DNA of 64,000 nucleotides from Liolophura sinensis. Lineage: Eukaryota; Mollusca; Polyplacophora; Chitonida; Chitonidae. The position numbers and the translations under genes are program-made. This document shows positions 1-10,887 of the stretch, piece after piece. Each line of letters begins with the position of its first letter. Position 1 is the first letter of the stretch. The notes under the pieces were generated by a model. The model worked only from the letters and a program-made list of their open reading frames with translations. It ran no database searches and had not been told where the DNA came from. The DNA lies in assembly GCF_032854445.1 (NCBI RefSeq), contig NC_088296.1, forward strand, positions 17,165,485 to 17,229,484, read 5' to 3'.

Positions 1-240
1 TTCGCGCAACCAGTGAAACACAACCTAACATAAATGCATACAGCTATGTCACTATCACGAGCTATATCTATTAGAGTTTCTGACAGGTGGTATATGTCAC
101 AGCATTTTCACCGGGATTGTAGGACTATACTGAAAATGTTGATTCAACAATTTTGTATCATTTTTTAGACTTTCCCAGCTCTCATTTTCGGATTGTCCCA
201 CCGTTGAATGCTGCAGGTTCCACGTTATTTTCATCTCTCT

Positions 241-276
241 GTTTTTTTTTGTTTTTTTTTTGTTTTTTTTTTTTGT
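241..276. repeat. T-rich microsatellite, T-runs broken by G
   Basis: Runs of eight to twelve T separated by single G. It lies in the 3' flank of the P450 gene and is A-rich on the gene strand. It could be a decayed retroelement tail or slippage product. Confidence 0.75.
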
Positions 277-336
277 TAAAGCCTACCTCCTCACAAATAC
301 CGGTATTGCCATAGACTTGTTATTCCGCCATTTTGG

Positions 337-465
337 TTATCTTTGTTTTTCAGATTTAGAACGAGGGATGAAACGGACTGTTAGAGGTGTATCTGTGGTC
401 TGGAAAATCTGAGCAACAACGTTGATCTTTTCTATATCGCATTCCACACGAAAGTTCTGTAAAAT
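337..465 (-). CDS. P450 exon 9: C-terminus and stop
   Basis: After acceptor ctcaatttcag it reads ILQNFRVECDIEKINVV and ends TPLTVRFIPRS..., then TAA at 339-337. This is the usual C-terminal pattern (L-helix end, beta-3/beta-4) of mitochondrial P450s. It joins exon 8 in phase 0. I see no AATAAA in the 336 bases beyond it; a T-rich (A-rich on the gene strand) tract lies at 241-275. Confidence 0.9.
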   Translation of the reverse strand: MLQNFRVECDIEKINVVAQIFQTTDTPLTVRFIPRSKSEKQR

Positions 466-3400
466 CTGAAATTGAGCAAAGAAGAACGACTTGCACGTAT
501 GACAATCTCAACTCTCAGCTACATTACTGATAAGGCTTAATTACAGCAACTGTTTAGTTTTGTTACGTACATCTACAATATAGAAGGAAGAAAGTTGGTT
601 CACAACAGTATCTAGCATTTATTTACTTAATTGGTGTCCCTATGCTACACTCAAGAATATTTTACTTATACGACGGTGGTTAGCATTCTGGTTGAAGGTA
701 ACCAATCAGAGCACGGGGAAAACCCAGGACAATCAATCGCTGGAGATAAATCTTGATTGCCAGCTCACCTTGATAGCAGCAACTTGTACATTCTGTTCAG
801 CGAATCGCCTTCCCAGGCAATTTCGTACACCATGGCCAAATGGCAGAAGGATGTATTGGGAGAGTGGTGAGCGATACAGATGAGAGTTCTCTCCCCTTAG
901 CCAGCGTTCTGGAATGTATTCGTCCGCGCGTTCGAAGTACTCTTCCATCCGGCACATTACAGCATTCTCCGGGAAAACAGGTGTCTGGAGTGAAACAGAT
1001 CGTGCAGTCATTAATACTATAACACAATGGCAATATTTTCCACATATATTAACGCAAACTTTCACAACGTTTGTTTGATTGTAATAGAGCGAAGAAAACG
1101 TTGAGCTATTCGAGAATTGGGAAATTCAAAGCAGTGTATACATACTGCAAAACTCGACTATCTGCTACCTAAACTTACCACATGTATAACAATGAGATTG
1201 TCTAATACCTCAAACAACTAACTGTACACAAACGACAAATACGAAATCATCTGCTACCTGGCATATCAGGATTATCTTATCCACAATACACCGTTTAATC
1301 ACTGTATTCGTAGGCCTATAGCACGAGCTTACTCTCCACTTACTCCTTTGGGCACATGGTAACCTCCCATGACAGCATCTTTAGTGAGCAAGCGCGGCGC
1401 GCCGGCCGGAAGTGGAAATATATACCTGGAGAAATAGATATATAGATATGAAAGCTTAATAGAAAAAGTTCACGTGAAATACATGAATGATCACATAACC
1501 TAATAACTAAATTCTTAAATAGGTAAATATGTAAATATCTTGCTTGAATTGCTGCTAAATATGGAGTTATTTAATCAACCTTTGGCTCACAGAAGAAACA
1601 TCTAAATTTTAACACCTTCCAAAATGTCCTTACAATTTGCGTATGTCCCAAGTATAGCTACACGATACACAAATGTTTAATGCTGTTTTTGGACATGTAT
1701 CGGATTTCTTATAAGTTCACTGACATGTTTTATTACTATTTTGTTTTTGGTTTTTGTTTTTGTTTTTATTTTTTTATTTTTTTTATGTGCCAATACTTTA
1801 TCCGCGCTAATGTAAGTTCATATTTCATCGCTAATGCTTGTACACAACTGTATGAGATTTCAAAAACTACCTGGCAGACAGGCCATACAGAACATGGCCA
1901 GTATACAAATCATTACAATAGAAGGTACTGTTTGAAAAGATGTACATGAAAAGTGTTCAATATATCTATTGCGCATGTGGGTTAACCTCACCCAAGGAAT
2001 AACTTTTCTCTCTCATTTCAGCTAATAAGTTCTCATTTATAAACAAGGTCCCGAGAGAAAATAATGTTTAAATTGGCGTACATGTAAATCAATTATGATA
2101 TTTAATAATATACGTGTGTGTTGGTCTCACAGGAAAGAGTACCTTTTCTGTACTTATTGCAAACACCTTTCAGTTGATAAGTTTACGTGTCCAACTAGTT
2201 CCGACAGAAAACAATGTTTAAAATGATGCAAATAATAATAATAAATAAATATTATCTAATAATATATATGTGCGTTAGTCTTACCGGAATGATTCCTTCC
2301 AGCAGGCTTTGAGGTACGGCATATGGTCCAACACTGCGGGAGAAAGCGGGGTTCGGTTGGGCAAGAGCCGGTTGATCTCTTCATGCAGACGTTCTTGTTT
2401 TTCAGGGTTACGGCTTATTGTATGTAGGAAAAACGTCAGCGTGTTGCTCGTCTGCAAAGAGAACAGATGAGAATTGCACATAAGAACCTGTTTTACCCTA
2501 AAAACGCTACATTTAGTCATTCTTTAGTGAATCACCAGTACATGGAGAGGGCCATTTGTATTCGCCGTATTGAATATAATCAATACCTGATTGTATGGAG
2601 CGTTGCTGCACTGAATCAAAGCAGAATAAAGAAACACATTGATTGATGACAAATGAATTAAAACGCAACAAAGATGCACATAATGATTCACGAGAAATCC
2701 TGACCTTCACTGTATTATTAGTTACATTGTTACTCGGTGATAGCATACGGAAATATATGGTGTCAGTGATCCTAATATGAACGTTACTAACACCATATAT
2801 TTCAGTGTCCTCTCACTGAGTAATCGTACAACGAATTTATCCGCCCATAGGTCCATCAGTTCAGCACAGAAGACCGATGCATAGGTGAATCGATGCATAG
2901 GTGAATCGATGCATAGGTGAATTGATTGAGCAACATTATTATCCTGATCTATTATTATTTATTTAGTTATTTGATTGGTGTTTTACGCCGTACTCAAGAA
3001 TATTTCACTTATATACTACGGCGGCCAATACATTAGCTTACACGTATATACTTTCGTAGTTCTTTGGAAAATGGTCTCGCGATTATGGACCCAGAACATC
3101 CATTATGGTGGTCGGCTGGTGTAGAAACGTCTGTTTCAACGCCTAGATTGCCAAGTATCTCAAGAAGTATTCCCCATGCGGTAGACGACTCTTTACCTCA
3201 GCTGCCTAAATAAGCAAGTTATATTAGCTAAGGTCAAACGAACTCGATGCAAGACAGCTTTAAATCTAGTCGCCAAGTCTGACACTCATGAACCGTTAAA
3301 CGACGTTTCCGATCGATACGCATATGGCTCATTACCAAAACAACCGAACATACGACAAGTTCGACACGGTCGTTCTTACGGGTCGTAATATATGCTCTAC

Positions 3401-6400
3401 ATTCTGATTAAGGTAAGCTCTATCCCTGGAAAGGTTTTCAAACTGGGTTAATTGTACGACGAGGAAAAATGAAAATATACACAGCCATGTGACTCTTTAA
3501 AAAGTAGAAAACCTTATGTTCTTGGTACAATATTTACTTGTAAATCATAGCTAAATTATAAGCCTTGGTCAAATGAAACTCCTACCTCACACCACCCTCG
3601 CAAAAAGGCGTTTTCATCGGCGCCCAGCGGTATAATAAAATCTGTTATGCGATTTGTTTACATGTTTGATACTGAGTTAAACTGGCGTCCGCTTACAAAA
3701 AAGGTTTTGATGACAATAAATTTTGAATTCATATATTTAAGTATGTGTAGGCTATTTGTTAAGCGTTTTCATATCTCGCGACATACAGTAATCGCTCAGA
3801 TTATCCAGATTATGGACGTAATGGCAAAGTGTTTAATCCAGCGCTCGAGGAACATTTGAAATACCTTAACATAAATATCTTAATTATTTGTTTAACTGTC
3901 AAATAACACGTCTAACAGGTTTTTTGGTTCAAGGATTTTAGAGGTCAAGAAAGAAGTCCAAGGTCGTGCGTAGGCCAGGAGAATGAAATATTCCAATGAG
4001 GGGTGGGTGGGTGGCCTTAAAAAAGATATTTGTTAAATACTCAACACATTCAGTCACTCAGACTGTTTCCCATGAATGAAGCTTGATGTTGATAGAAAGA
4101 AAAATCCACAACTCGGACGTTAACGAGGCACGCAGTCCTTATTACGCCTACTCCACCCTTCCCGCTATATCCTTGTATCCATCAGCTCTGTGTTCTACCT
4201 GCTTTCACCTGTACACCCACGCAAACACACGCCGCTATCACTTCATCTACGCAGGGGCTACGCCTAGCTGATCAACAGTTTGTAACGAGAAAAGCTTAAC
4301 TCCCACCAGCTGTTTATTTTCCCATCACGTGCATTCGACCTTAACATAAACCTGCACAGAAGTCTCTCCCCAGGGGGAAAATTCACTACATCAAAGTGAT
4401 AACTCGACAACCCCCAGGAACAGGCAGAGTAACACGGCAGAGGAATGTCATTCATACTTCCTGTGCCGCCTTTATCTCCTGCCCCCTTCTATGCTCCTCC
4501 GCTCTCATATTCCCTCTGTCTTCATAGTTACAAGCAGTCGATTACAGCGCAGTCTATTTTTCTGTCATGTGTCGGTGAGCTCGCTAGTAAATTGCCAATG
4601 GCCTTCCATTTTGTTCCAGTATGAAGTTGAGGAACAACCAAATAATTCAAAATAAAGAAGTCAGAATCACAAAATAAGCGAGTGGAGGTTTTTTTTTTCC
4701 CCGTCACCAGTGAGTATTGTAAGAATAAAAGGGTATGATGTACTCCTGTCTTGGACGTTATTCTATACCTCTCTCTATAATTATGATGGGAAGAAACCGG
4801 ACAGAGCCTGGGGGTGTCCTACAGGTTGCTCTATCGAGTATAGCTCGACGCCTTGCCCAGCCTCCCACGCAGTGTTGAAGTTATCTAATTACTCCACCAG
4901 CCTTGTGTTAAGTCGGATCCCCACAGCGGGGGATAGTAATCCGAGTAATGAGATCTATCCAGCAGACCTAACAGGCGTTTCTAGCATAACAACATACCAG
5001 AGTGCGTTTTTAGCTCGTGCAAAACGAAAACAGCGTTAACAAAGAGACATAAACATCAGTCTGTGTGTTGATAGGATCGGCATTACACCTATTCCCACGG
5101 CCTCCCCCACCCCCTTCCGGCAGCATCCCTTACCTATAGAGCCATGTAAGCCATCATTCCTTCAGGTAAGCCATCATCATTCTTAGAATACCTTTCCACA
5201 CTCCAAAGGCCGCTTTTGAGTTCTTTTATCAGGGCGATATTTGCAGCCGCGGAAGCCCTGTTCACTCATTAACCATGTTCTGGCCCCGTGAGCGAAAGTC
5301 AATATGCGGTGTTCTTAGACAATAGAACATTTTGGAAATATTGCTGAACTGTTATCAAGACAACATAATGCTGTTTCAGCTAACATGGAAAGCCATGTGG
5401 GAGTCGGGGTATTGTGACCCCAGTATTAGGTGAAGGTGCTCCTACAGTGCTTAATTGTCATATCGTATATGTATATACTTTGGTCGGAATACTTTTTTTG
5501 TTAACTTTACATGACGTTAGTTGGTTTATTGCGTTAGCCAGAGCCGATTAACTTCTGATCTTACTTTTTCGCTGACGTCCGCGAAAAAAACATATTTTCG
5601 AAAAAAAAAGGAAAACATTTCTACGATACCTGCATGGTACAAAGGAGAATTATTTCGCTTTTTTCGCGCAACAAGTAAATATTGGAAAAGGCATCACAGG
5701 GTATAAGCAATTCAAACCAGTATCTTGCAAATCAACACACGACATCCTCGTCAATGGGCAGACATGGCCGATGAATCCATGTCTTTGTTCATGACGGTGT
5801 GTTTTAGACGTAGTTTGTACACAGTGCTGTTTTGCACCATGGAGGGGTATGTGGATCTTTACCCCCCCCCCCCCTCCCCCATGACTATGTCATCTCTTGT
5901 AGAGGTCTTCGAGGGCGAACGTTTCCCATCTTAGGTAACAAACGGGATCAATAGACTGATCCTACCCAAATATGTAATCACAAAACTTGATCATTTTGCG
6001 TGGTTTGGTGTTCATCTTGCCTAGTTCATGATGATTAGTTAGCTAACTTTCGTATTCCAAAAGAGTAACGTTAAACCCAGCCTGGGCCTTGGTCACCTTT
6101 GCGCAAGGGAAGATAGGCCATTGTTTGAAATGACAAATAAAACACATGCCGCTGAAAGCTTTTAAACTGATTTTTAAGTTTTGAAAGACCGAACACATAA
6201 TCAAGAAGTGATTTCCAAGTATTTGAGCTCAGAACTTAGAAACAGGTACCTTATCGCTAAACAATGTGCGTTAAACGGGCATGCAACAGTCAATGACAAA
6301 CGTGTAAATAGACATACCACAAAAAGATTAGTTGATTTCAGCTTGAAAGAAGTGTTTAGTAGCTTTGAAAATCGGTATTTGAGTTTTCTCTGTATGTGCT

Positions 6401-9400
6401 CACGCTTTGTTACGAACCACAGTCTTTCCTGAGACTGATCCTACACAAACATTTGATCACAGAGCTTTTGTTTTTTATCATTTTGATATCAATTTCTACA
6501 AGGGAATATATAAAGTCTGCTCACCGATTCTACGGCTCCGCGGAACATATCCATGGCAATAGTCGTGACGTAATCCAGATTTAAATTTTCATCTTGTAGT
6601 AAAGCTGTGATAAAGTCCGACTCGTCTTCAGGATTAGATCCATTTTTTCTCTTTTCTATTGCCACTTCCATTGCCTTTAACATATACTTCCAGCCTATAC
6701 TGTTGAAAAGAAAAGAAGATATTTCCATGAAATTATGCCGGGAACAAAATTCCTGATCAAATCAAACAACACAGATATTTATTCATGGAATCTAGAGCCC
6801 AGGGAAAACAGTTTCTTTTTAATATACATACATAATTACTTGGTTAGGTACCATTGGCGTAATTCAGAAGAATTAAAAAATAACATCCGTAATACTCACC
6901 GCAAACAATTTCTAAGCATGCCTAATTCGGTTACCCTAATTTTCACTTTAACATCCGAATGTTCACAGCTAGCATTTCTCATTAATAGAGTATTCTCCTT
7001 GTGAATTAGCACGAAATTAAATGAACAGGATTTGAACCTCCAGCAGTTACATTGACTTAGCTTACCTATGAATAGTGTCTCCAGCTTTTTTAAATCGTTT
7101 GTAAAGACTCGACCTGAAGAGCATGAACCAAGGAAAGACACGAGTGCTGAGCGCAAATTCTTTGAATAACTCGTCTGTTGCCTGGATAAGTAAGTCCGCT
7201 TCCGACCCTTTGACAAGTTCGCCATTCATGCACCCGAATCGGTGATTAAATAATACTGCACTGATTTCTGGTATAAAGAGAAGAGAAGATATTGTCATTT
7301 CAATTCAATACAGAATGTTTGGGATGCATCCCACTTTGGAAACTCATTTCGTTTAAATTAAACTTAAAAATCTGCAGCATGTTGAACACTGAACGGATGT
7401 ACTGTGCGTTTTCATTTTCTAGTAAACGCAACTACCTTTACATCTGTACCAAGTACCGGTTTCAAACCTGATAGTGTTTATAGAAAACAAACTCAGAGCT
7501 GTTACATAGACTTGGTGAGAAACGGAAAATATCGTAGATTTGAAGGAATACAATCTGCAGTCATCCAAGTGGGGTATAAATGTCGCCAAGGTAAAAAGAG
7601 ATACCAGTAGAACTTCCTCTTGCAACGGATAACACTGTATGAGCTCAGCATATAAAGGTCAATTGTCCGGACAGGACACAAAGGTCAATAGTCCGGACAT
7701 ATGACAGAAAGGTCAATAGTCCGGACATATGACAGAAAGGTCAATAGTCCGGACATATGACACAAAGGTCAATAGTCCGGACTCAGGACATACAGGTCAA
7801 TAGTGCGGACTTAGGACAGCGATCCTATAACGATCCTATAACGATCCTATAACGATCTCTCAATTGGTATATTTCGTGTTTTTATATAGCATTACTGATT
7901 TGGGAAATACTTTGGAAATGTTTTACATTCCCTTATTTAAATCGTTTACTTTGAGAGGACCGATAGGTGGCCCTTGGCTGTGGGGAATCATCCGTAAAGA
8001 AGTAAAGAATCAAATTAAATCCTCTTGAAGCAAAGTTGCAAGTCAACATTTTCTAGTAATGATGAAGGTAAAACTGCCGATGTGGTGTTCACCACTTAGA
8101 TATTTATCCATTTAGTCATGGCGTTTTACCTTCAACAGCGTATTTCTGCAGTTCATCCCGCATGTTGTGGACGTTCCCTTCGGAATCAGCAATTTGTTCG
8201 ATCTTATTGATGAAATCTTGAGCCACTCGGTCCATTCTGGTGACAAAATACCTCATGTGCTGTGGCCTCATGAGCTTTTGCTGAACCGCCTTTCTCATCC
8301 GTCCCCATTCCTCTCCGATTCTGTTGAAAAATATAATGCCTCGTGTTAGTTTTTTCTTGTTCACATGCTTTGGCTGTTGTGGTCTATATTTTCCGGTACA
8401 AACCGAACGACATCACAATATGGAAGCGCCTCGGTTATGTTCCTTAGACGTTCTCTTTGATGGTTTGATTCAAGACGCCGTTTGCAAGATTTGCATCTCT
8501 AAATGGCGGCGAACTCCCAGTCGAACATACATTACAAAAGAGATATACATTTCTGTCAATTTTCCTCGTCACAGTGAAAAGACAGGCAGTCCGCATAATT
8601 GATGTTACATATGGCCGACGGTACAGTGTACTACTGATTAAATATCATCTCCCTTTACGCACTGTACAAGGCTCATTCGGATTGTTGATAATCAAAGCAA
8701 AGAATATTATCAGGTAAAATTTGCAAAACAGACAGTCGGTTAACGCGCTAGCGCAGCGTAATGACCCACGAGCCTCTCACCAATGCGGTCGCTGTGAGTT
8801 CAAGTCCAGCTCATGCAGGCTTCCTCTCCGGTTGTTAGTGGGAAGGTCTGCCAGCAACCTGCGGATTGTCGTGGGTTTCCCCCGGGGTGTGCCCGGTTTC
8901 CTCCCACCATAATGCTGGCCGCCGTCGTATAAGTGAAATATTCTTCAGTACGGCGTAAAACACCAATCAAATAAATAAATAAATAAATATATAAATCAAA
9001 ACGGACAATTTTACCAAGGAAAATAATATAGCAGCTACGAGCACTGAATACCACTCAAGACAAAATGTCTAAGTCAAGCAAATAAAAAAGTGCAAACATC
9101 AAGCGAATTAAGTTTTTATGTTTTTCCAATACGCTGTATTCTTACTGCAAAACAGTCAATACTTACAGTGATCCCATCCCTATTTGGCCGATTTCCCGTC
9201 GGTCGTAAACTTCAAATATACTAGGAAAGCCTCTTTGTGGATATTTGCCCTCCACGCTGAACATAGTAGCGACATCTACCGGGTCATGAATATGCACGAC
9301 CCATCCAAGGCCCAACACTTCACGATACACCTTCCCGTATTTTTCCATATATTCTTTCCGCATTTCTACCACCGACTCCATCTTGTGTTTAGCTGAAAAT

Positions 9401-10101
9401 GATAAGATGATCAGATTATATTACTTTTGACCGGGAGACTTCTTTCAAACATTTTGCCATAATATGGCTGTTTAACCGTAGACCGTTACTCCTCAAATAA
9501 CATTTCAACTAGTTAATTAGTTCAGTTCATTCTATGTAGCTACGGAACAAAGTTAAGCATTTGTGCTTATATTGAGTTCGAAAACTTGAATTAAAACAGA
9601 AATTAATAAAGAAAGATCGATGTAATCTTGATCGCTGTCCTAAATTATTGCCAATTTTTGCCGCAATTTATTTGCAAATGGTTGTTTGTTGTCTTGTGTC
9701 TTCTTAATATATTAATCATAAATGTTCAAAAAAGTGATAGAGAGTTCCCGTGAAAACAGACGAAGCAGCTTACTATAAGGAGCGTAGTGAAATCTGTTTC
9801 CTATGACGGGTACATTTCTAAGACCTTTGGGCCCGGGCATCTCGTGAAAAGGCTTAGCCTCTGATAGCCGTGGCACTTCCGGTATAATCTCAATCATTTC
9901 CTGTTCCGCTGTGAAGCCTTCTGGTCTGGCGTCTGACATCACCGGCTGCATTTGGAGGGATTTAAAAGGACACTGAGCATGAGTTGCCGAAGTGGAAATC
10001 TCGCGAGACTTTAAGCGGGACCGATATATTGCTTTGCAACAGAAAGTCAAAAGTCGTTCACACGTCTTTTTAGGCATAACTGTCATTTTGTGTATGAGCA
10101 T
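337..10101 (-). CDS. Mitochondrial-clan cytochrome P450, nine coding exons, complete
   Basis: This is a heme-thiolate monooxygenase, by family expected on the inner mitochondrial membrane with electrons from adrenodoxin-type ferredoxin; the substrate cannot be told. Joining nine exons on the minus strand (10101-9774, 9392-9167, 8320-8130, 7267-7066, 6699-6525, 2451-2285, 1425-1344, 984-769, 465-337) keeps one frame for 1,716 nt, 571 residues plus TAA. In order: a basic, acid-poor N-terminus (residues 1-50) like a mitochondrial presequence; PGPKG at 89-93; W190-R194 (C-helix WxxxR); I-helix RGAVESTSNT near 369-378; K-helix KESFR with E427/R430 and lysines 422 and 426, which match ferredoxin-docking lysines of mitochondrial P450s; PERW at 482-485; heme loop FGHGVRNCLG at 506-515 with ligand C513. 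The start ATG is two codons after an in-frame TAA. Length is slightly above the usual 500-550. Nearest named families would be CYP10/CYP27/CYP24-like; no symbol is assigned. All introns have GT..AG ends. Confidence 0.93.
616..742 (-). mobile_element. Main SINE family, fragment in P450 intron 8
   Basis: It begins with the reverse-complement tail (atttatttac), then ctcaagaatattttacttat and acgacggtggttagcat, then degenerate ggaaaacccaggac. The head is absent. The SINE sense strand is minus, the same as the gene. Confidence 0.7.
769..984 (-). CDS. P450 exon 8: PERW and heme-binding loop
   Basis: The acceptor is tttcactccag and the donor gtgagc. It encodes TPVFPENAVM..., YIPERWLR, and LLPFGHGVRNCLGRRFAEQN, which has the heme-ligand cysteine (C513) and the GRR-F-AE signature of mitochondrial-clan P450s. 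It is phase 0 at both ends. Confidence 0.96.
1344..1425 (-). CDS. P450 exon 7: short exon after ExxR
   Basis: This 82-nt exon lies in no long open frame and was found by looking for the missing segment. The acceptor tatttctccag and donor gtaagt enclose 1 + 27 codons reading YIFPLPAGAPRLLTKDAV and then MGGYHVPKG, the strand segment between the K-helix and the PERW region. Its first base completes Arg430, and it exits in phase 0 into TPVFPENAVM of exon 8. Confidence 0.92.
2285..2451 (-). CDS. P450 exon 6: I-helix end, J and K helices
   Basis: The acceptor is ctttgcag and the donor gtaaga. It encodes TSNTLTFFLHTISRNPE, a J-helix and PYLKACWKESF; the Arg of the ExxR motif is split with exon 7. 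The lysine four residues before the KE pair and the lysine of that pair match mitochondrial ferredoxin-binding positions. The intron upstream is the longest in the gene, about 4.07 kb. Confidence 0.93.
2878..2930. repeat. 16-bp tandem repeat, three copies (P450 intron 5)
   Basis: Three adjacent copies of a unit containing gatgcataggtgaatc. Confidence 0.85.
2948..3035 (-). mobile_element. Main SINE family, 3' fragment in P450 intron 5
   Basis: It shows the tail, ttgattggtgttttacgccg, tactcaagaatatttcactt and acggcggcca. It then loses similarity, so only about 85 bp of the 3' end remain. Confidence 0.75.
3036..6524. other. Rest of P450 intron 5, no further gene
   Basis: No exon-like segment fits the P450 here; exons 5 and 6 join directly in phase 0. 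Short open frames lack recognisable domains. A possible SINE scrap (gaaaccggacagagcc) lies near 4,790-4,815, and a C-run at 5,862-5,880. Confidence 0.6.
6525..6699 (-). CDS. P450 exon 5: H helix and first half of I-helix
   Basis: The acceptor is ttttcaacag and the donor gtgagc. It encodes IGWKYMLKAMEVAIEKRK, then DFITALLQDENL and the start of the I-helix, MDMFRGAVES. The exon ends in phase 0 inside the oxygen-activation motif, which exon 6 completes with TSNTLTF. Confidence 0.92.
7066..7267 (-). CDS. P450 exon 4: E to G helices
   Basis: The acceptor is tataccag and the donor gtaagc. It encodes ISAVLFNHRFGC, matching the E-helix pattern of mitochondrial P450s, through the F/G region ending FKKAGDTIH. 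Its first two bases complete the Glu codon left open by exon 3. Confidence 0.92.
7655..7818. repeat. 26- to 28-bp minisatellite in P450 intron 3
   Basis: Six units start near 7655, 7681, 7709, 7737, 7765 and 7792. Each has aaggtcaatagtccggaca followed by a short variable part. Every unit carries the palindrome TCCGGA or a one-base variant. Confidence 0.93.
7820..7856. repeat. 11-bp tandem repeat, three copies
   Basis: Three copies of cgatcctataa follow the 28-bp array directly. Confidence 0.9.
8130..8320 (-). CDS. P450 exon 3: C-helix WxxxR
   Basis: The acceptor is tttttcaacag and the donor gtaaaa. It encodes IGEEWGRMRKAVQQKLMRP, the conserved C-helix whose Trp and Arg contact a heme propionate in the family, and ends in the D-helix around MRDELQKYAVE. 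Its first base completes codon 185 as Leu, which confirms phase with exon 2. Confidence 0.94.
8735..8996 (+). mobile_element. Main SINE, nearly full length, in P450 intron 2
   Basis: It has a tRNA-like head missing only its first bases (gttaacgcgctagcgcagcg), a B-box-like gttcaagtcc, the body (ggtctgccagcaacctgcgg; cataatgctggccgccgtcg) and tail. Flanking 11-bp matches caaaacagaca (8724-8734) and caaaacggaca (8997-9007) look like a target-site duplication with one mismatch. It is antisense to the gene. Confidence 0.92.
9167..9392 (-). CDS. P450 exon 2: helix A and beta-1 region
   Basis: The acceptor is attttcag and the donor gtaagt. It encodes KHKMESVVEMRKEYMEKYG, then KVYREVLG and the segment with HIHDPVDVATMF and EGKYPQR, typical of the A-helix/B-helix part of mitochondrial P450s. 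It enters with two bases of codon 110 and leaves two bases (CT) of codon 185. Confidence 0.93.
9774..10101 (-). CDS. P450 exon 1: presequence and proline hinge
   Basis: It encodes residues 1-109 plus one base of codon 110. The N-terminus is rich in Lys, Arg, Ser and Thr (MTVMPKKTCERLL...), as expected of a mitochondrial targeting sequence, followed by FHEMPGPKGL. A later Met at residue 6 could also start. I chose the donor gtaagc after TAT A: it is much stronger than gtctgt 12 bp further on, and both give the same phase. The open frame runs on to 9712 but that part is intron. Confidence 0.85.
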
Positions 10102-10511
10102 AGGTTAACACAAAGTGAATCTGAGCGGGAGTGACTTTAAATCCTGACGAAACATTAAACAGGCCTGAGGAAATCTGAAAAGACAGAAAAAAGCAAGATG
10201 TTTATCACAGCAGTATAAGGCATATATGACTCTCCAAATTTGCACGACAGCTTCATTTTTTCTTCAACAAGGAGGCAGATTTTTCCAATAAGTAACTGAC
10301 ATTTTTTGAGCTAATCGTCACTTTCAAAATAATATCAGTCATTCTTTTGGTTAACAGGCAAGTAACCACCCACCCTCACCCCAACCCCTTCCCTTGCCCT
10401 AGTGCACATACAAAAATCAACAGTCTCTTTCAAAGAATCAGACGTCTCTTACCGAACCTCAAGTCCATCCCGTTTCCCAGACTTTTGTGCTAAGATGTTC
10501 AAGGTGATATG
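10102..10511. other. 5' flank of the P450 gene
   Basis: No upstream coding exon is needed, because an in-frame TAA precedes the start codon. I see no clear core promoter. A 5' untranslated exon further upstream cannot be excluded. Confidence 0.5.
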
Positions 10512-10625
10512 ACTGACAGTCGAGTTGAACTATAACTGACAGTCAACCTGAACTATAACTGACAGTCGAGTTGAACTATAACTGACAACGAACCTAAACT
10601 CTAACTGACAGAATCTGTCAGTCGA
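10512..10625. repeat. 23-bp minisatellite upstream of P450
   Basis: Four to five units of 23 bp start at 10512, 10535, 10558, 10581 and 10604. The unit is actgacagtcgagttgaact plus ata, alternating with a variant carrying caacctg. The last unit contains the inverted copy ctgtcagtcg. Confidence 0.9.
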
Positions 10626-10732
10626 CTTTCTACATCGCCATGCCGCTCTGTGTTCCTAGAGCCTTGTTCATCAACGCTTTCAAAAGCAGCAAACACGTCT
10701 GTATCGTGGCTGTGTTATGTATACACTCTGTT

Positions 10733-10887
10733 TAGTCACGTGACATATAAAGCTAATGTGCACTAAAGGCAAAAATGAATTACACATTTGATAACCCCAA
10801 AAAATACGGGAAAGTTAACTGTTATGCATGAACGCTACGAAAAATGATACACGTGCACAGATGAGTAATACAGTCAGATCACGTGAC
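10733..10887. promoter_or_regulatory. Two CACGTGAC E-box palindromes upstream of P450
   Basis: Near 10735 there is gtcacgtgac followed by ATATAAAG, and near 10878 a second tcacgtgac. CACGTG is a known bHLH-factor site. A regulatory role is inference only: such sites also occur by chance, and they are 630-790 bp from the start codon. Confidence 0.25.

Noticed and set aside
9712-9773. Extension of P450 exon 1 to the stop at the end of its open frame
   Set aside because: The strong donor gtaagc at 9773 joins exon 2 in phase and gives the expected helix-A sequence; the rest of the frame does not match P450s.
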